From: Prorocentrum cordatum
Lineage: Eukaryota; Sar; Dinophyceae; Prorocentrales; Prorocentraceae
DNA length: 64,000 nucleotides
Direction of reading: 5' to 3'
NCBI GenBank assembly: GCA_963575745.1
Contig: CAUYUJ010018060.1
Location: 55,001-119,000 of the forward strand
Shown: piece by piece, positions 10,313 through 20,389 of the stretch
Layout: the number at the start of each line of letters is the position of its first letter
How positions within the stretch are numbered: the first letter of the stretch is position 1
Program-made: the position numbers and the translations under genes
The notes under the pieces: generated by a model
Told to the model about the DNA's origin: nothing
Databases searched by the model: none
Seen by the model: the letters and a program-made list of their open reading frames with translations, nothing else

Positions 10313-10348
10313 CTACTCGCGCGGTTCATCTATGAACCGCGCGAGTAG
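10313..10348. repeat. Perfect 17-bp inverted repeat, 2-nt spacer
   Basis: CTACTCGCGCGGTTCAT (10313-10329) and its exact reverse complement (10332-10348) are separated by CT. The 36-bp near-palindrome stands at the border of unique DNA and the purine-rich repeat on its right. Confidence 0.95.
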
Positions 10349-10369
10349 CGTGGAGGCGGTGGTCACAGT

Positions 10370-11168
10370 GGTGGGGGAGAGGGCGGGGGGGGGGACGGGA
10401 AGACGGAGGAGGAGGACGACCTTATGGACGGCGTGGCCGATGAGGTGCCGAACGCAAGAGGGAAACATACGGAGGAGGAGGAGGAGGAGGAGGAGGAGGG
10501 AAGAGGAGGAGGAGGATGAGGAGGAGGACGAGGTGCACTGACGACGGAGGAGGACGAAGATGGAGGAGGGGGAGGGATGATAGGGAAAGAAATGTCGGAT
10601 CAGGGGGAGACATGGAGATAAGGAAAAGGAGGAGGAGGAGGAGGAGGAGGAGAAGGAGGAGGAGGGAGGAGTTCACAGGAGGACGAACACGTGGTGGATA
10701 CGGCGCTGACCGAGTCGAGGCGGCGAATCGCGCGCGTGCCTTTCTTTGGCGGGCAAAGGAGTTCAAGGAGGGGGAGGGGGGAGAGGACAGGGACATCGAG
10801 GGCGACGTCAGAAAACACAACGCAGGAGGAGGTGGAGGAGGAATCGGCACCGCCATGGGGTCAATGCAAAAATAAACAGAGGAAGAGAAGGAGGAGGATG
10901 AGGAGGAGGAGGAGGAGGTGAGGAGGAGGAGGAGGAGGAGGAATCGAGACAATGGAGCCATCTTCAAAGCGGCGCAGGGTGGCATGAAGACGCTGCGCGC
11001 CTCCCTCAAACAAGAATACGGCACGCGAAAAAAAAGAGGAGGAGGAGGACGTGGAGGACCTCGCGCTGGCGGTGCAACCGCCCGCGCCGAGAGCGGTGCG
11101 TCGCGACGAAGATCCGCGGCGAGGGAGGGGGAGGAGGAGGAAGAGGAGGAGGAGGAGGAGGAACACTA
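10370..11168. repeat. GGA/GAG purine-rich microsatellite tracts
   Basis: Several (GGA)n runs (about 10470-10530, 10625-10675, 10890-10945, 11130-11163) are separated by GC-rich DNA. All long frames here are by-products of GGA/TCC repeats: poly-R/E on one strand, poly-S/P/L on the other. I support no gene. Confidence 0.8.
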
Positions 11169-11729
11169 ATAATAATATTATGAGAAACGCTGTACATGCT
11201 TAATGTTTAAACGGGTCGCTCCTGGAATGGGCCGACACGGGGGGGCTGGCGAGGCTCGCCACGAGACGCGCGCGTCGATTGGGAAAGTAGCGAAACGATG
11301 ACAGGAAAAAGGGAGGAGGAGAAGGAGGAGGACGGAAAGGGGGGGAAAGGGAGGGGGACGGACTGCCGCAGCGGGAATGCCGCAACCAATGGAGATATAA
11401 TGCGATGACATCGTGCAGACAACCTCGAGGAAACGCGCAGCGTGATTAGGAAGGAAAAGGAGGCAGGAGGCAGGAGGACGCTCCAGGAGGAGGAGGGAGG
11501 GATGGAGGGGGAGGAAGAGGAGGAGGAGAAGGAGGAGGACGGGACGGGACGCACAGTTTCGGGCGCTGGCTGCGAGCGGACTTGCACCTTTCAACGGGAT
11601 GTCAAAGCCCAGCTGCATGCATGCATCGTCATCATCGTCATTCCACATCATCGTCATTGCATGCATAATCACGCATACCCATCATCATCATCACCATAGC
11701 CATGCAGCGAGCGAATGTACTCGCATGAA

Positions 11730-11773
<44 letters not shown>

Positions 11774-11960
11774 TGCATAATGTAAATATATTGTTTATCA
11801 GTGGCTGCGAAGTACGGAATCACCAACTTGAATTGCGCCGACTTCTCGGAAAACAAGATCATATGCGTGTAAGATGTTGTGTTCTTAGCCACGCGTTGTG
11901 CATTGGTTGGAGTATGTGAGAGACGTTGTGGGGTGATCGTTCAGAGGTGGTCGTCGCGCA
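11169..11960. repeat. Mixed simple repeats: GGA, CAT and (TA)n
   Basis: A GGA tract (about 11440-11545), a CATCATCAT-rich stretch (about 11620-11700) and a (TA)n microsatellite (about 11729-11776) lie in otherwise unremarkable DNA. No gene is supported. Confidence 0.75.
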
Positions 11961-12020
11961 TATGTTAACATGCGCGTGCTCTCGGCTTGCGCATGTGTTT
12001 AACTGCGCACATGTTAACAT

Positions 12021-12184
12021 GCGTTCCCGACATCGCCCTGCGTTCCCGACATCTCCCTGCGTTCCCGACATCTCCCTGCGTTCCCGACATCTCCCTGCGT
12101 TCCCAACATCATGTTGCTTCGCCCTGCGTTCCCAACATCATGTTGCTTCGCCCTGCGTTCCCAACATCATGTTGCTTCGCCCTG
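12021..12184. repeat. Minisatellite: 19-bp units then 29-bp units
   Basis: Four units of CGTTCCCGACATCTCCCTG (12021-12097) pass into three exact 29-bp units beginning CGTTCCCAACATCATGTTGC (12098-12184). Just upstream ATGTTAACATGCG occurs twice. The 29-bp unit supplies the only in-frame ATGs for the following ORF. Confidence 0.95.
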
Positions 12185-15100
12185 CGTTCCTGAAGCTGGG
12201 AACGCAGGCTGCGTTCCCAGGGACCTCTGGGAGGGCGGCGAGGCGTGCATGCGCGCTGGGGCCCGTCTGGTTCGTCGTCTTCCTGGAGGTGGTGGGAGTG
12301 GTCGGCGCCGAGCTCACGCACGGGCAGGCCCCCAACACCGAGGTCTACTACGACGACGAGGTGAACGTGGACATGAAGGAGTTCTGGCTCGACGGGCCCA
12401 TGGACTCCTCGATGCATGTGGGCGCGCTGCCGGTCGAGGTCCACTCCATCGGCGGACATGCTGCGTCCGCAGGGAGCAGCGGAGGGGGCCCGCCGCGCGA
12501 GCGCGCGGCGCCGCCGGCTGGCCCCACCCCCCAGGGCCCGACCCGCGCACCCCCCGACCCCCCCGATGGGGATCCATCGTCCTGGATCAGAGGTTGGGGT
12601 CTTTTCGGCGTCAGCTGGAAGGACATCGGCAACCGCGCTTACTGGTTTGCCGAGGGGATGGGTGGGGGTACCTTCAGGGCCGTGGGGAGTTTCAGGTCGG
12701 CCTTCTCGACTCGCGAGGCAGGAGGCTGGCTGAGCTCAGATGGTGGCTGGGTGCTGTACATGGCGGACCAAATGGGCCTCTCCCTGTTCGGCTCCGCGTG
12801 GCCGCTGATCGCCGGGCTCGTGGTTGTCTTCGCCAGCGCCGGGGTGGTCGCGCTCTTGGCCCGCATCCTGAGGACGCTCTTCGCACCCTGCAGCTGGGCA
12901 GCTTGGACCTGTGGCTTGGTGCTGGCGTGCTGCCCCTGCCCGAGGCGCCGAACGCCTGGCGAGGTCAAGCTCGACAAGCTGGTCCCGCCGGCGGCGCCAC
13001 CGCTCACCGATGTGGTGTGGCACGGGCCGACTACAGGGGCCGACCCGACGACCGACTGGTACCGCAAGAGCATCAAGGAAGGTCGGGGCTCCAAGCGCGG
13101 CCAGAACGACCTCATGATCAGGGTGGACTACCGGGTTGCCCGGCCCAAGCTCAACATGAAGTCTCCTGAACGCATCAATCGCCAAGGATTGTGGGTAGAG
13201 TATGATTCTGTGAAGGGCGCCAGCGACAAGAGTTTTCGGCGCGAGTTGGAGCAGCGGGATCCTCGCTGGCTTCACCTGTGCCGTTCCTCAAGCTGTACCG
13301 GGTGCAAGGGTCGCGAGAACGAGCTGCACTGCAAGGAGTACGCCGCCCTCGACAATGAAGCTATTGTGGACCTCGGTGACTACTCGAAGTTCACTCCCTG
13401 CCGAATCTTCGTCTGGCTCTGGAGGGGGACGGGCCTTGTCTACAAGTTGTTGCTGTACATCCTCTCGCGGTTCCCATGTTGTGATGCATGCCTCTGCCGC
13501 CGGCGCCGCCGCCGTCGCAAGACTGGCGACGCGGAGCCTGGCGTGCAGGGGTCAGTGGCAAGGCTACTTGATCAGGAGTCCGAGTCCGAGGTGGACGCCG
13601 AGGACAACCCCTGCGAGGCGGTGAAGGTGGGGCTCATGATCAAGGGCAAGATGCGTCCACTAGCACCTGAGGGTTGTCGGGGCGCTGCGCGCGGGGACCC
13701 CACTGTGCTGTTGGTGGAGGATGGGCGAGCCTCGGACCTCCCACTCCCGAGCGAGGGGAGCGCAACGGCTTGCCTCTGTGAGCATCACCGGCAAATCTAC
13801 ATGGTCCTGCGCTACGGCGAGAAGTGCTCTCAAGTGACCTGTTTCCGGGAAGCGGTGGGCATGGCCTCGGGGGTCACGCTCTGCCTGCGACACCTTGGGG
13901 GCGATGCAGCCCGTGCGATCCACGACAACCCAGCAGGGGTCGGGTTCTTCGCAGGACTGCGGCGCCGAGCTCGGCGGAGCCCCGCACCGCGGAGCCGCGC
14001 GCCGGAGCGGGCGGCTGCCACCCCGGCCCGGAGTCGCACTCCAGAGCGCTCCGCTCCAACGACCTCTGCTCGAGAGGCGCCCTCCAGCCCTGGCGACCCC
14101 GTCCCGGCGCCGGCTGGGCCACCGAGCGTGCGCTTCGAAGCGCCGCCGGTTCCAGACTTCCCCAAGCCGCCTACTCCGCCACCCATGCCCCTCGGGCAGC
14201 ACTTCATCATACGGGCGAGGGTACATTGGCCAGAAGGAGCGCAGTGGATGATTTTCAGAGGAAATGCAGTCGACGCCGCCGCGGCCAGCACAGTGGCCGA
14301 TTACTTCGACGGTGCGTTGGCGCTCGAGGTGGCAGACCCGTCCGGCATCACCATCCGCTTTCTCGTGAAACCTGACGGCGTCATCCGTGCACCGTCCACG
14401 GGACCCTCCGGGCGCCTGCCCGCAGGGTTCATCGAGGAGATGCTCCACCACGCACCCCTGGGATGCGAGGAGCTCGGCGTCAGCGTCTCGGCGACCAACG
14501 TACCCGAGAAGGTCTGGCACAAGCTGGCAGCTTGGCATGGTCTGCCCGTGGGCGGCCGAGCCGGCCCACTCAGCGAGGCTCGCTGGCGGCTGCTCAAGGA
14601 GAAAGTGGTCAGCCTAGTCAAGTGGCATCCCGAGGGGGGCGTGGCGCCCAGTCCGAGCTTCGAAGCGCAGGCCACCGAGGCGGACGCCAAGCTGCGCAGC
14701 CACTGGCAGCGGCTCGATCGCAGCAGCTCACCCAAGCCGCCCTCAGGGTCAACAAGACGGAGCTCTCGTTCGCCGTCAGCCGAAGGCGGGCGGGCAGCCA
14801 ACTCCGAGGCGCCAGTGTCAGGGGAGAGTCATCAAGGAGACGAAGGAGGAGACATGATGGCCTGCTACTTGGAGGAGAAGGCCCGTGGGTCGAGCGATGC
14901 AGCAGCGGTGCAAAGTGTGGCTGCCGGCTTCGATGAGGAAGCCCAGCAGGTGCTCGCCGGCCTCATCCGATACGCTCAATACCTCGAGCAGCAGACGAAC
15001 GAGCCCGAGGAACTCGCACGGCTTGATGGGCACATTGGCAGTTGGGAGGCGCTCCAGCAAGTGCCCTCGCGACCGCAGACCCCAGAGGCAACGCCTAGCA

Positions 15101-15345
15101 GCCTCCAAGGGCTCCTCGAGCTCTCCCGAGCGCCACCGCTCGCAGGGGCCGCCGGCCTCCCCGGCCGACAGCGTGCCCCTGTTCGAAGCGCGCCCGCCTC
15201 TCTCGCCAGCAATCGCTCCGCCGGCCTTTCCTGTCGGACAGCGGGGCGCCGGCCTCCCAGCTACCACGGCTGGGTTGGGCCCGGTTGTCCGCCCCCAGGC
15301 TCCAAACATCGGGTCCCTGTTCTGCTACGACCAGCACGTCAGTGA
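12169..15345 (+). CDS. Membrane ORF1 of the YR element
   Basis: The frame is open from about 11926, but upstream sequence is minisatellite; the last in-frame ATG is 12169. It encodes about 1058 residues. Near the N-terminus a hydrophobic VWFVVFLEVVGVVGA stretch could be a signal peptide or anchor (about 12266-12310). A second hydrophobic segment (WPLIAGLVVVFASAGVVALL, about 12802-12861) is followed by Cys/Arg-rich sequence. A third (about 13405-13475) is followed by a CCDAC and poly-Arg stretch. Cys/His-rich patches occur at about 13280-13335 and 13770-13900, and then a Ser/Arg/Pro-rich linker. The C-terminal 350 residues are soluble-looking. No homologue is recognised. It overlaps the next frame by about 460 nt, and real coding probably changes frame at about 15.15-15.25 kb. 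Its position before gag suggests a structural or membrane-associated role, which is inference. Confidence 0.5.
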   Translation: MLLRPAFLKLGTQAAFPGTSGRAARRACALGPVWFVVFLEVVGVVGAELTHGQAPNTEVYYDDEVNVDMKEFWLDGPMDSSMHVGALPVEVHSIGGHAASAGSSGGGPPRERAAPPAGPTPQGPTRAPPDPPDGDPSSWIRGWGLFGVSWKDIGNRAYWFAEGMGGGTFRAVGSFRSAFSTREAGGWLSSDGGWVLYMADQMGLSLFGSAWPLIAGLVVVFASAGVVALLARILRTLFAPCSWAAWTCGLVLACCPCPRRRTPGEVKLDKLVPPAAPPLTDVVWHGPTTGADPTTDWYRKSIKEGRGSKRGQNDLMIRVDYRVARPKLNMKSPERINRQGLWVEYDSVKGASDKSFRRELEQRDPRWLHLCRSSSCTGCKGRENELHCKEYAALDNEAIVDLGDYSKFTPCRIFVWLWRGTGLVYKLLLYILSRFPCCDACLCRRRRRRRKTGDAEPGVQGSVARLLDQESESEVDAEDNPCEAVKVGLMIKGKMRPLAPEGCRGAARGDPTVLLVEDGRASDLPLPSEGSATACLCEHHRQIYMVLRYGEKCSQVTCFREAVGMASGVTLCLRHLGGDAARAIHDNPAGVGFFAGLRRRARRSPAPRSRAPERAAATPARSRTPERSAPTTSAREAPSSPGDPVPAPAGPPSVRFEAPPVPDFPKPPTPPPMPLGQHFIIRARVHWPEGAQWMIFRGNAVDAAAASTVADYFDGALALEVADPSGITIRFLVKPDGVIRAPSTGPSGRLPAGFIEEMLHHAPLGCEELGVSVSATNVPEKVWHKLAAWHGLPVGGRAGPLSEARWRLLKEKVVSLVKWHPEGGVAPSPSFEAQATEADAKLRSHWQRLDRSSSPKPPSGSTRRSSRSPSAEGGRAANSEAPVSGESHQGDEGGDMMACYLEEKARGSSDAAAVQSVAAGFDEEAQQVLAGLIRYAQYLEQQTNEPEELARLDGHIGSWEALQQVPSRPQTPEATPSSLQGLLELSRAPPLAGAAGLPGRQRAPVRSAPASLASNRSAGLSCRTAGRRPPSYHGWVGPGCPPPGSKHRVPVLLRPARQ

Positions 15346-18300
15346 CTTGGGCCTGCCCCCAGGTTTGACCACAGCGCCAGCGCGCTACGCCGCTGGGGCC
15401 CGAGAGGACAGCGGGGGCGCCGACCCGTTCGGCCTCGTGCAGCCCGGGGCAACATTAGACGCGAACACCGCAAGGATGCTCCACGCCTTGGAGGGGGTCG
15501 CCAGTGCCCGGCAGGGCGACAAGGCAGCCCAGCGAGGGACAGTGGCGGCACTGGGCCGGGCCGAGGAGTTGGACGTCTACCTGGCGCGCGGCTGCGGCCA
15601 ACTGACCGTGGAGGTCTGCGACGAGGTCCTCGGACGTGAGCTGTTCTACGCCCTGCGCCGGACCTGTGAGCAGAACAAGGCCCTCATGCTCGCCGTCGAG
15701 ACGCCCACAACGGTGTCCAATCGGATCGCGATGGCGTGCGCCTCGCTCAGCGTCGGCGGCAGCAGCCTGGACAACCTGGCCCCGTGGTCGGCCTCTGTGG
15801 CGGACTTCCCGACCTGCAAGACGGTCGCGTTCGATAAGTACAGTGCGCCGCATGACACAAAGCTAGAACCTAGGCCCAGGGCCCCCGTGGTCTTCGACCA
15901 GTGGAAGCGGCAGGCCCAGAACATGACCAGGTTCTTCGGGCTCGTCTTCGGACGAGAGCACGTTAGGGAGCGTCTGGATTGCCTGGAGACTCTCGCGCGG
16001 GAGTGCGAGAAGGATGACCGCGCTTTCCCGCCCAAGTTCGTCTATGAGTTGTGGGAAGAGCTGTGGGCGACCTGGTGCGAGCGACTCCGAGAGAAGAAAC
16101 GAGGCCTTCTGCGTGTGCTGCAGACGGACAACCCTCGGAAGGAGGATCTCAAGATGGCGGCCTTTGCTCCCCGGCCGGACGGACGTCCAGCGTTCGTCTT
16201 TCCCAACGTCTTCGACCTCGAGTCCCCCACAGGCTATTACCAGGAGGTCGTGCGCCCGCGGCAGCAGCGCTACCTTCAGACCGTCCTCAACGACTCGATG
16301 CACGGGGCGCGTGGCGCCCCGGGCAAAGCTGGGGAGGTCAGAGGAGAAGGAGATGATCCAGCCACAGAGCCTCAGGAACAACGAGCTGGAGCCACCCCCA
16401 AGAAGAAGCCTAAGGCCAAGGCCCAGCCGAAAGCCAGCTCCGCACGGGCCGCGTACCCTGCGGGCAAACGGCTGAACGCCCAGGAGATCAAGCTGTCTGT
16501 CCGGCACGCGCCCTGCGACAAGCAGGGCAAGCCGCTCTGCTGGGGCAATTCGACCTGGATAGGCTGCAAGAAGGGGGCCTCGGGGTGCTCACACTCGCAC
16601 GAGCTCATCAAAGGACTGAAGGACGTGCACTGGACCGTGCAGTGCCAGCTCCTCAGGCGGGGTGGGCTCCGCAACGCCGCCAAGATCGACCCAGCTTCGG
16701 TCAATGGGAGAATCGCACGGCTGAGGGCCCAGGCGAAGACTGAGGCGGACAGCAAACGGGCCGCAGGTGCTGGCGCAGCGGAGAGCCAACCCGCCAAGAC
16801 AGGTTGGGCACCGCCTGACGAGTACTCCGAGGTCCAGTGCACCGAACTGGAGTCGGAGCTTCGGGAAGCCGCTCAGGGGCCCGATGCGACCTGGCTCGAG
16901 GACCCGCGCGCCGACAGCCCGGCCCTGGTTGGGACGAGTGTCTGCGCAGATGAAGGAGCCCTGGACCAGCGGAAGCTGCTCGAGGCCGTCCAGGAGAGCG
17001 GGGCACTCGACCCCGTGAGCTATGCCAGTGACTACATGCGGTCGCATGTCTTGGCACGTCTTGCTTGCGCCCGCGTGCGCGAGGAGGAGCTTTCAGTTGA
17101 ACAGGTGCTCCTCGAAGCAACGCGCCAAGGTGGGCCCACTCTGGCCGCCGAGGCTAGCGAACTGCTGGACCGCCTCGGGGCGAAGGCTGGCAACCTGGGA
17201 GCTGACCCTGACGTCATCATAACGCCAGTGCGGTGGGACGCTGAGAAGTCGGTGGGTCAAGGCTCTGTCACAGTGCAAGGCCATACTTGGCGCTACCTCG
17301 ACTACCAGGACCAGCTGCCGTTGGACGAGTGCGTCGCGAAGCGATTACAGGTGGCCGCCGGTGTCTCGGAGGAACGGCAGTGCCTCCCACTCCACCTGGC
17401 GGCCGCCAAGCTTTGGGTGCAGCTGGAGACTCCACCCGACGCCCAGCAGGTCAAGGACCTGGCCCTTGAGATTCGCAGAGACCTCCTGGAGAAGGCTACC
17501 GACGCGGCCGCTGGCCTCGCCGATGCCCCGCCCTGGATATCCCCCAGGGAGGCTGAGGTCCGGATGCGCATCCACGACGCAGTGCATCGCGACCACGACA
17601 AAGATTTCAGATGCGTTGCCCTCTTCCCGTGCGAAGCATTGGAGGAGGTGGTACTTAGAGTATGGCGAGCGGATCACTGGGGTCACCTGGATATCGATAC
17701 AGTCCTCCCCGTGGGAGAGCCCAAGCAGGAGTGCCACGTGATTATCCATCGCGGGCATATGCGTGTCCTCCACCCTCCGCCTGGAGCCGACGGCCAGCGA
17801 GTAGCAGACGAGCTCATCCGCACCTGGGCCACGAGCGGAAAGGACCGCAAGGAGCTCCCCACCATGGGCTGGGAGACGTACCTCGCCTCGGAGGAGGATG
17901 GCAGTCCGGTGGTGGCCAGTAAGCCTCCCCCGTGCCAGCATTGCAGAGCCCTTGCAGCACAGCAGCAGCAACGCGGGAGAGCCGCCGGCGGGGCAACCGC
18001 CGCAGTCGAGCTCACCACCGAGGTAGAGTGTCCAGACTTCGGGGACTTGGAGCCTCTGCGATTGAGACCCGCGTTCGCGTGGGGACTCAGGACGCGGGAG
18101 ATTTTCGCCGGTACCGGGCGTTGGACGCAGGCCATGAAGGATGCGGGCATCGCCACCAGCGAGTCTGTCGAGTACTTCGGGCAGCCGTTGCTCGGCAAGG
18201 ACCCCAGGCCGCAGTTCGACATACGCGACCCGCTGGTGCGGGAGCGCCTGTGCCAGGAGTTCAGCGCGCCTCCCGGCCCCGACGAAGCCAACGTGCTGCA

Positions 18301-19640
18301 GTTCGCCCCGCCCTGCGTGAGCCATTGCCCCTGGCTGCTGGCAGCAGGAGGGACGAGGACTTTCGAGTGCCCAGATGGAACCGGAGAGCGGCAGATCGAG
18401 ATCGACGGCAACGTATTCGGGGAGTTCGCGTGCATAGGGGCGAAGCGGGGCTACGAGGCGGGACGAGAGTTCCTCATCGAGTCGTCAGCACGGGATGGGC
18501 GGTACCCTAAGCTGTGGGACCGCCCCTGCATGCGGGCCCTGATGCGCGCGACTGGAGCCCGAGTTCTCGCCATAGACATGTGTGAGTGGGGGCTCGCACC
18601 ACCGGACGAGCCACAACATCGGTATCAGAAGCGGACCTGGTGGTTGGCATCACTCGGGCTTTACCCCTATGCCTTGATCTTGGCCAGGAGGTGCACAGGC
18701 CAGCACACGCATCGCACGTTGGAGGGCGGCCTACCGTATGATCTGACGGACGCCCAGGTGGAAGCCTACAACCTCGATGTGCGCACGCGGCTCAGCAAGG
18801 CCGAGGCCAGCGAATTGATCAACCTCAGCACCAAACTGGGCGAGGCCGGCGGGTGCTACGGCCTCGACAGCGACGGGGTCACCGTCACGCTGCCCCCAGA
18901 CGACAAGCTGATCCGCGTGAACCAGCTCATCGCGCGGGCCGCCCCAGACAATTTCCACTGGGCGAGGATCGATTTCCGCACTAAGCAGCACTACTCCGCT
19001 TTGCCTGAGAACCAGTGGGCCCTCTACTTCGGGAAGACCCCCGAGGGCGAGCTCCGCTTCGCCCTCGGCAAGCAGGCCCCGCCCAACCTGGAAGGTGGAG
19101 GACGCGTTCCCAGCGGTACTCCCCAGCTCAGCGCTGCGGTGAAAGGAGAGCTGGGAAGCGCAAGCTTCGGACTGGGACTACGGGGCATGCGGGGGACTCA
19201 GCACGCGGGGCAGTATGCACCGCGGCTGTGCGCTGCCTGGGCAGCCGTGCCCAAGGCAGCGGCTGCCGGCACCGCCCCAGAGAAGCTGGAACAACAGATC
19301 GCCGCTATGGACGCCGAGGCGCGGGCTTTGGAAGAGAAGTTGGAGAGCAAGGTGGCGCGGGCCGGGCGTTCTGACGCCCTGGAACAAGACCCCCCCCCCC
19401 TCTTTTCAGCCTCCGGCCTGTGCGGGAGAGGGCGGCAGTACCGAAAATGGGGCCATCAACGAGCACAGCGTGAAATGCGGCAGCCTGAAGCAGAGCGCCA
19501 ACACCTACTGCCTGCCCCATTCGATATGGAGAAGCTCAATGGAGGTCGAATTCGACGGGGGCTCAAAGGGCCACCGGAGAGGTGGTCGTTCAAAGGACGA
19601 CTACCTGGAGAGGAACGTGGCGGAGGCGGACGGCATGAGC
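14885..19640 (+). CDS. Gag-like protein with CCCH finger and C5-methyltransferase-like domain
   Basis: The frame is open without a standard start, so it is probably read by frameshift from ORF1; protein-like sequence begins at about 15200. It has a long helical gag-like region (15450-16300), a basic KKKPKAKAQPKA linker, and a CCCH knuckle at about 16539-16600 (C-x8-C-x6-C-x3-H). At 18082-18735 lies a methyltransferase-like domain: REIFAGTGRWTQAM resembles the SAM-binding motif I, QFAPPCVSHC resembles motif IV with the catalytic Cys at 18314-18316, and an IESS segment replaces the usual ENV or ENP. The frame probably shifts at a C run near 19391 and runs into the poly-T tract at 19641. Family knowledge: cytosine methyltransferases captured by dinoflagellate retrotransposons have been published. 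Enzyme activity here is unknown. Confidence 0.6.
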
Positions 19641-19677
19641 TTTTTTTCTTTTTTTTTTTTTTTTTTTTTTTTTTGTT

Positions 19678-19725
<48 letters not shown>

Positions 19726-19799
19726 TTTTTTTTTTTTTTGTTTTTTTTTTTTTTTTTTTTTCTTTTTTTTTTTCTTTTTTTTTTTTTGTCTGTTTTTTT

Positions 19800-19833
<34 letters not shown>

Positions 19834-19916
19834 CTTTTTTTATTTTTTTTTTTTTTTTCTTTTTCTTTTTTTTATTTTCATTTGTTTTTTTTTTTTTTTT
19901 TTGTTTTTTTTTTTTT

Positions 19917-19947
<31 letters not shown>

Positions 19948-19948
19948 C

Positions 19949-19979
<31 letters not shown>

Positions 19980-20059
19980 TTTTTGTTTTTTTCTTTTTTT
20001 TTTTTTTTTTTCATTTTTTTTTTTCTTTTTGTTTTTTTTTTTTTTCTTCTTTTTGCTTT

Positions 20060-20128
<69 letters not shown>
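19641..20128. repeat. 488-bp poly-T tract
   Basis: Nearly pure T with scattered single C, G or A. It is open in all three plus frames (poly-Phe), so apparent ORF continuity across it means nothing. It splits the YR element between the methyltransferase-like domain and the next ORF. Confidence 0.95.
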
Positions 20129-20294
20129 CAACATCGGAAGCCGAGGTGAGGAGGAGGTGGAGGTGGAGACCGACGGCGAGCCGACCATAATCACATGGGG
20201 TGGCGACGAGAAGCGAGGTGGCAAACGAGGTGGCAAGCGAGGAGGCTGGAAGCGCAACAAGGCGCGCAAGCGTGAAGCACGTGAAGCTGCTGCC

Positions 20295-20369
20295 TTTTTT
20301 TTTTTTTTTTTTTTTTTGTTTTTTTTTTTTCTGTTTTTTATTTTTTTTTTTCTTTTTTTTTTTTTTGTT
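20295..20369. repeat. Second poly-T tract
   Basis: About 75 bp of T with a few C and G, 166 bp after the first tract. The DNA between (20129-20294) reads as charged coding sequence (GEEEVEVETDGEP, then repeated KRGGKRGG). Confidence 0.95.
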
Positions 20370-20389
20370 GTTGTATCTGTCTTCGATGA

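Noticed and set aside
10370-11168. Poly-Arg/Glu and poly-Ser/Leu reading frames
   Set aside because: They arise from GGA/TCC microsatellites and show no domain or composition beyond the repeat.
12021-12184. CRISPR-like array
   Set aside because: Units abut without unique spacers; this is a minisatellite in a eukaryotic genome.
19641-20128. Poly-Phe or poly-Lys frame as a giant membrane or basic protein
   Set aside because: It is a poly-T tract open in all plus frames; continuity across it is not evidence of coding.
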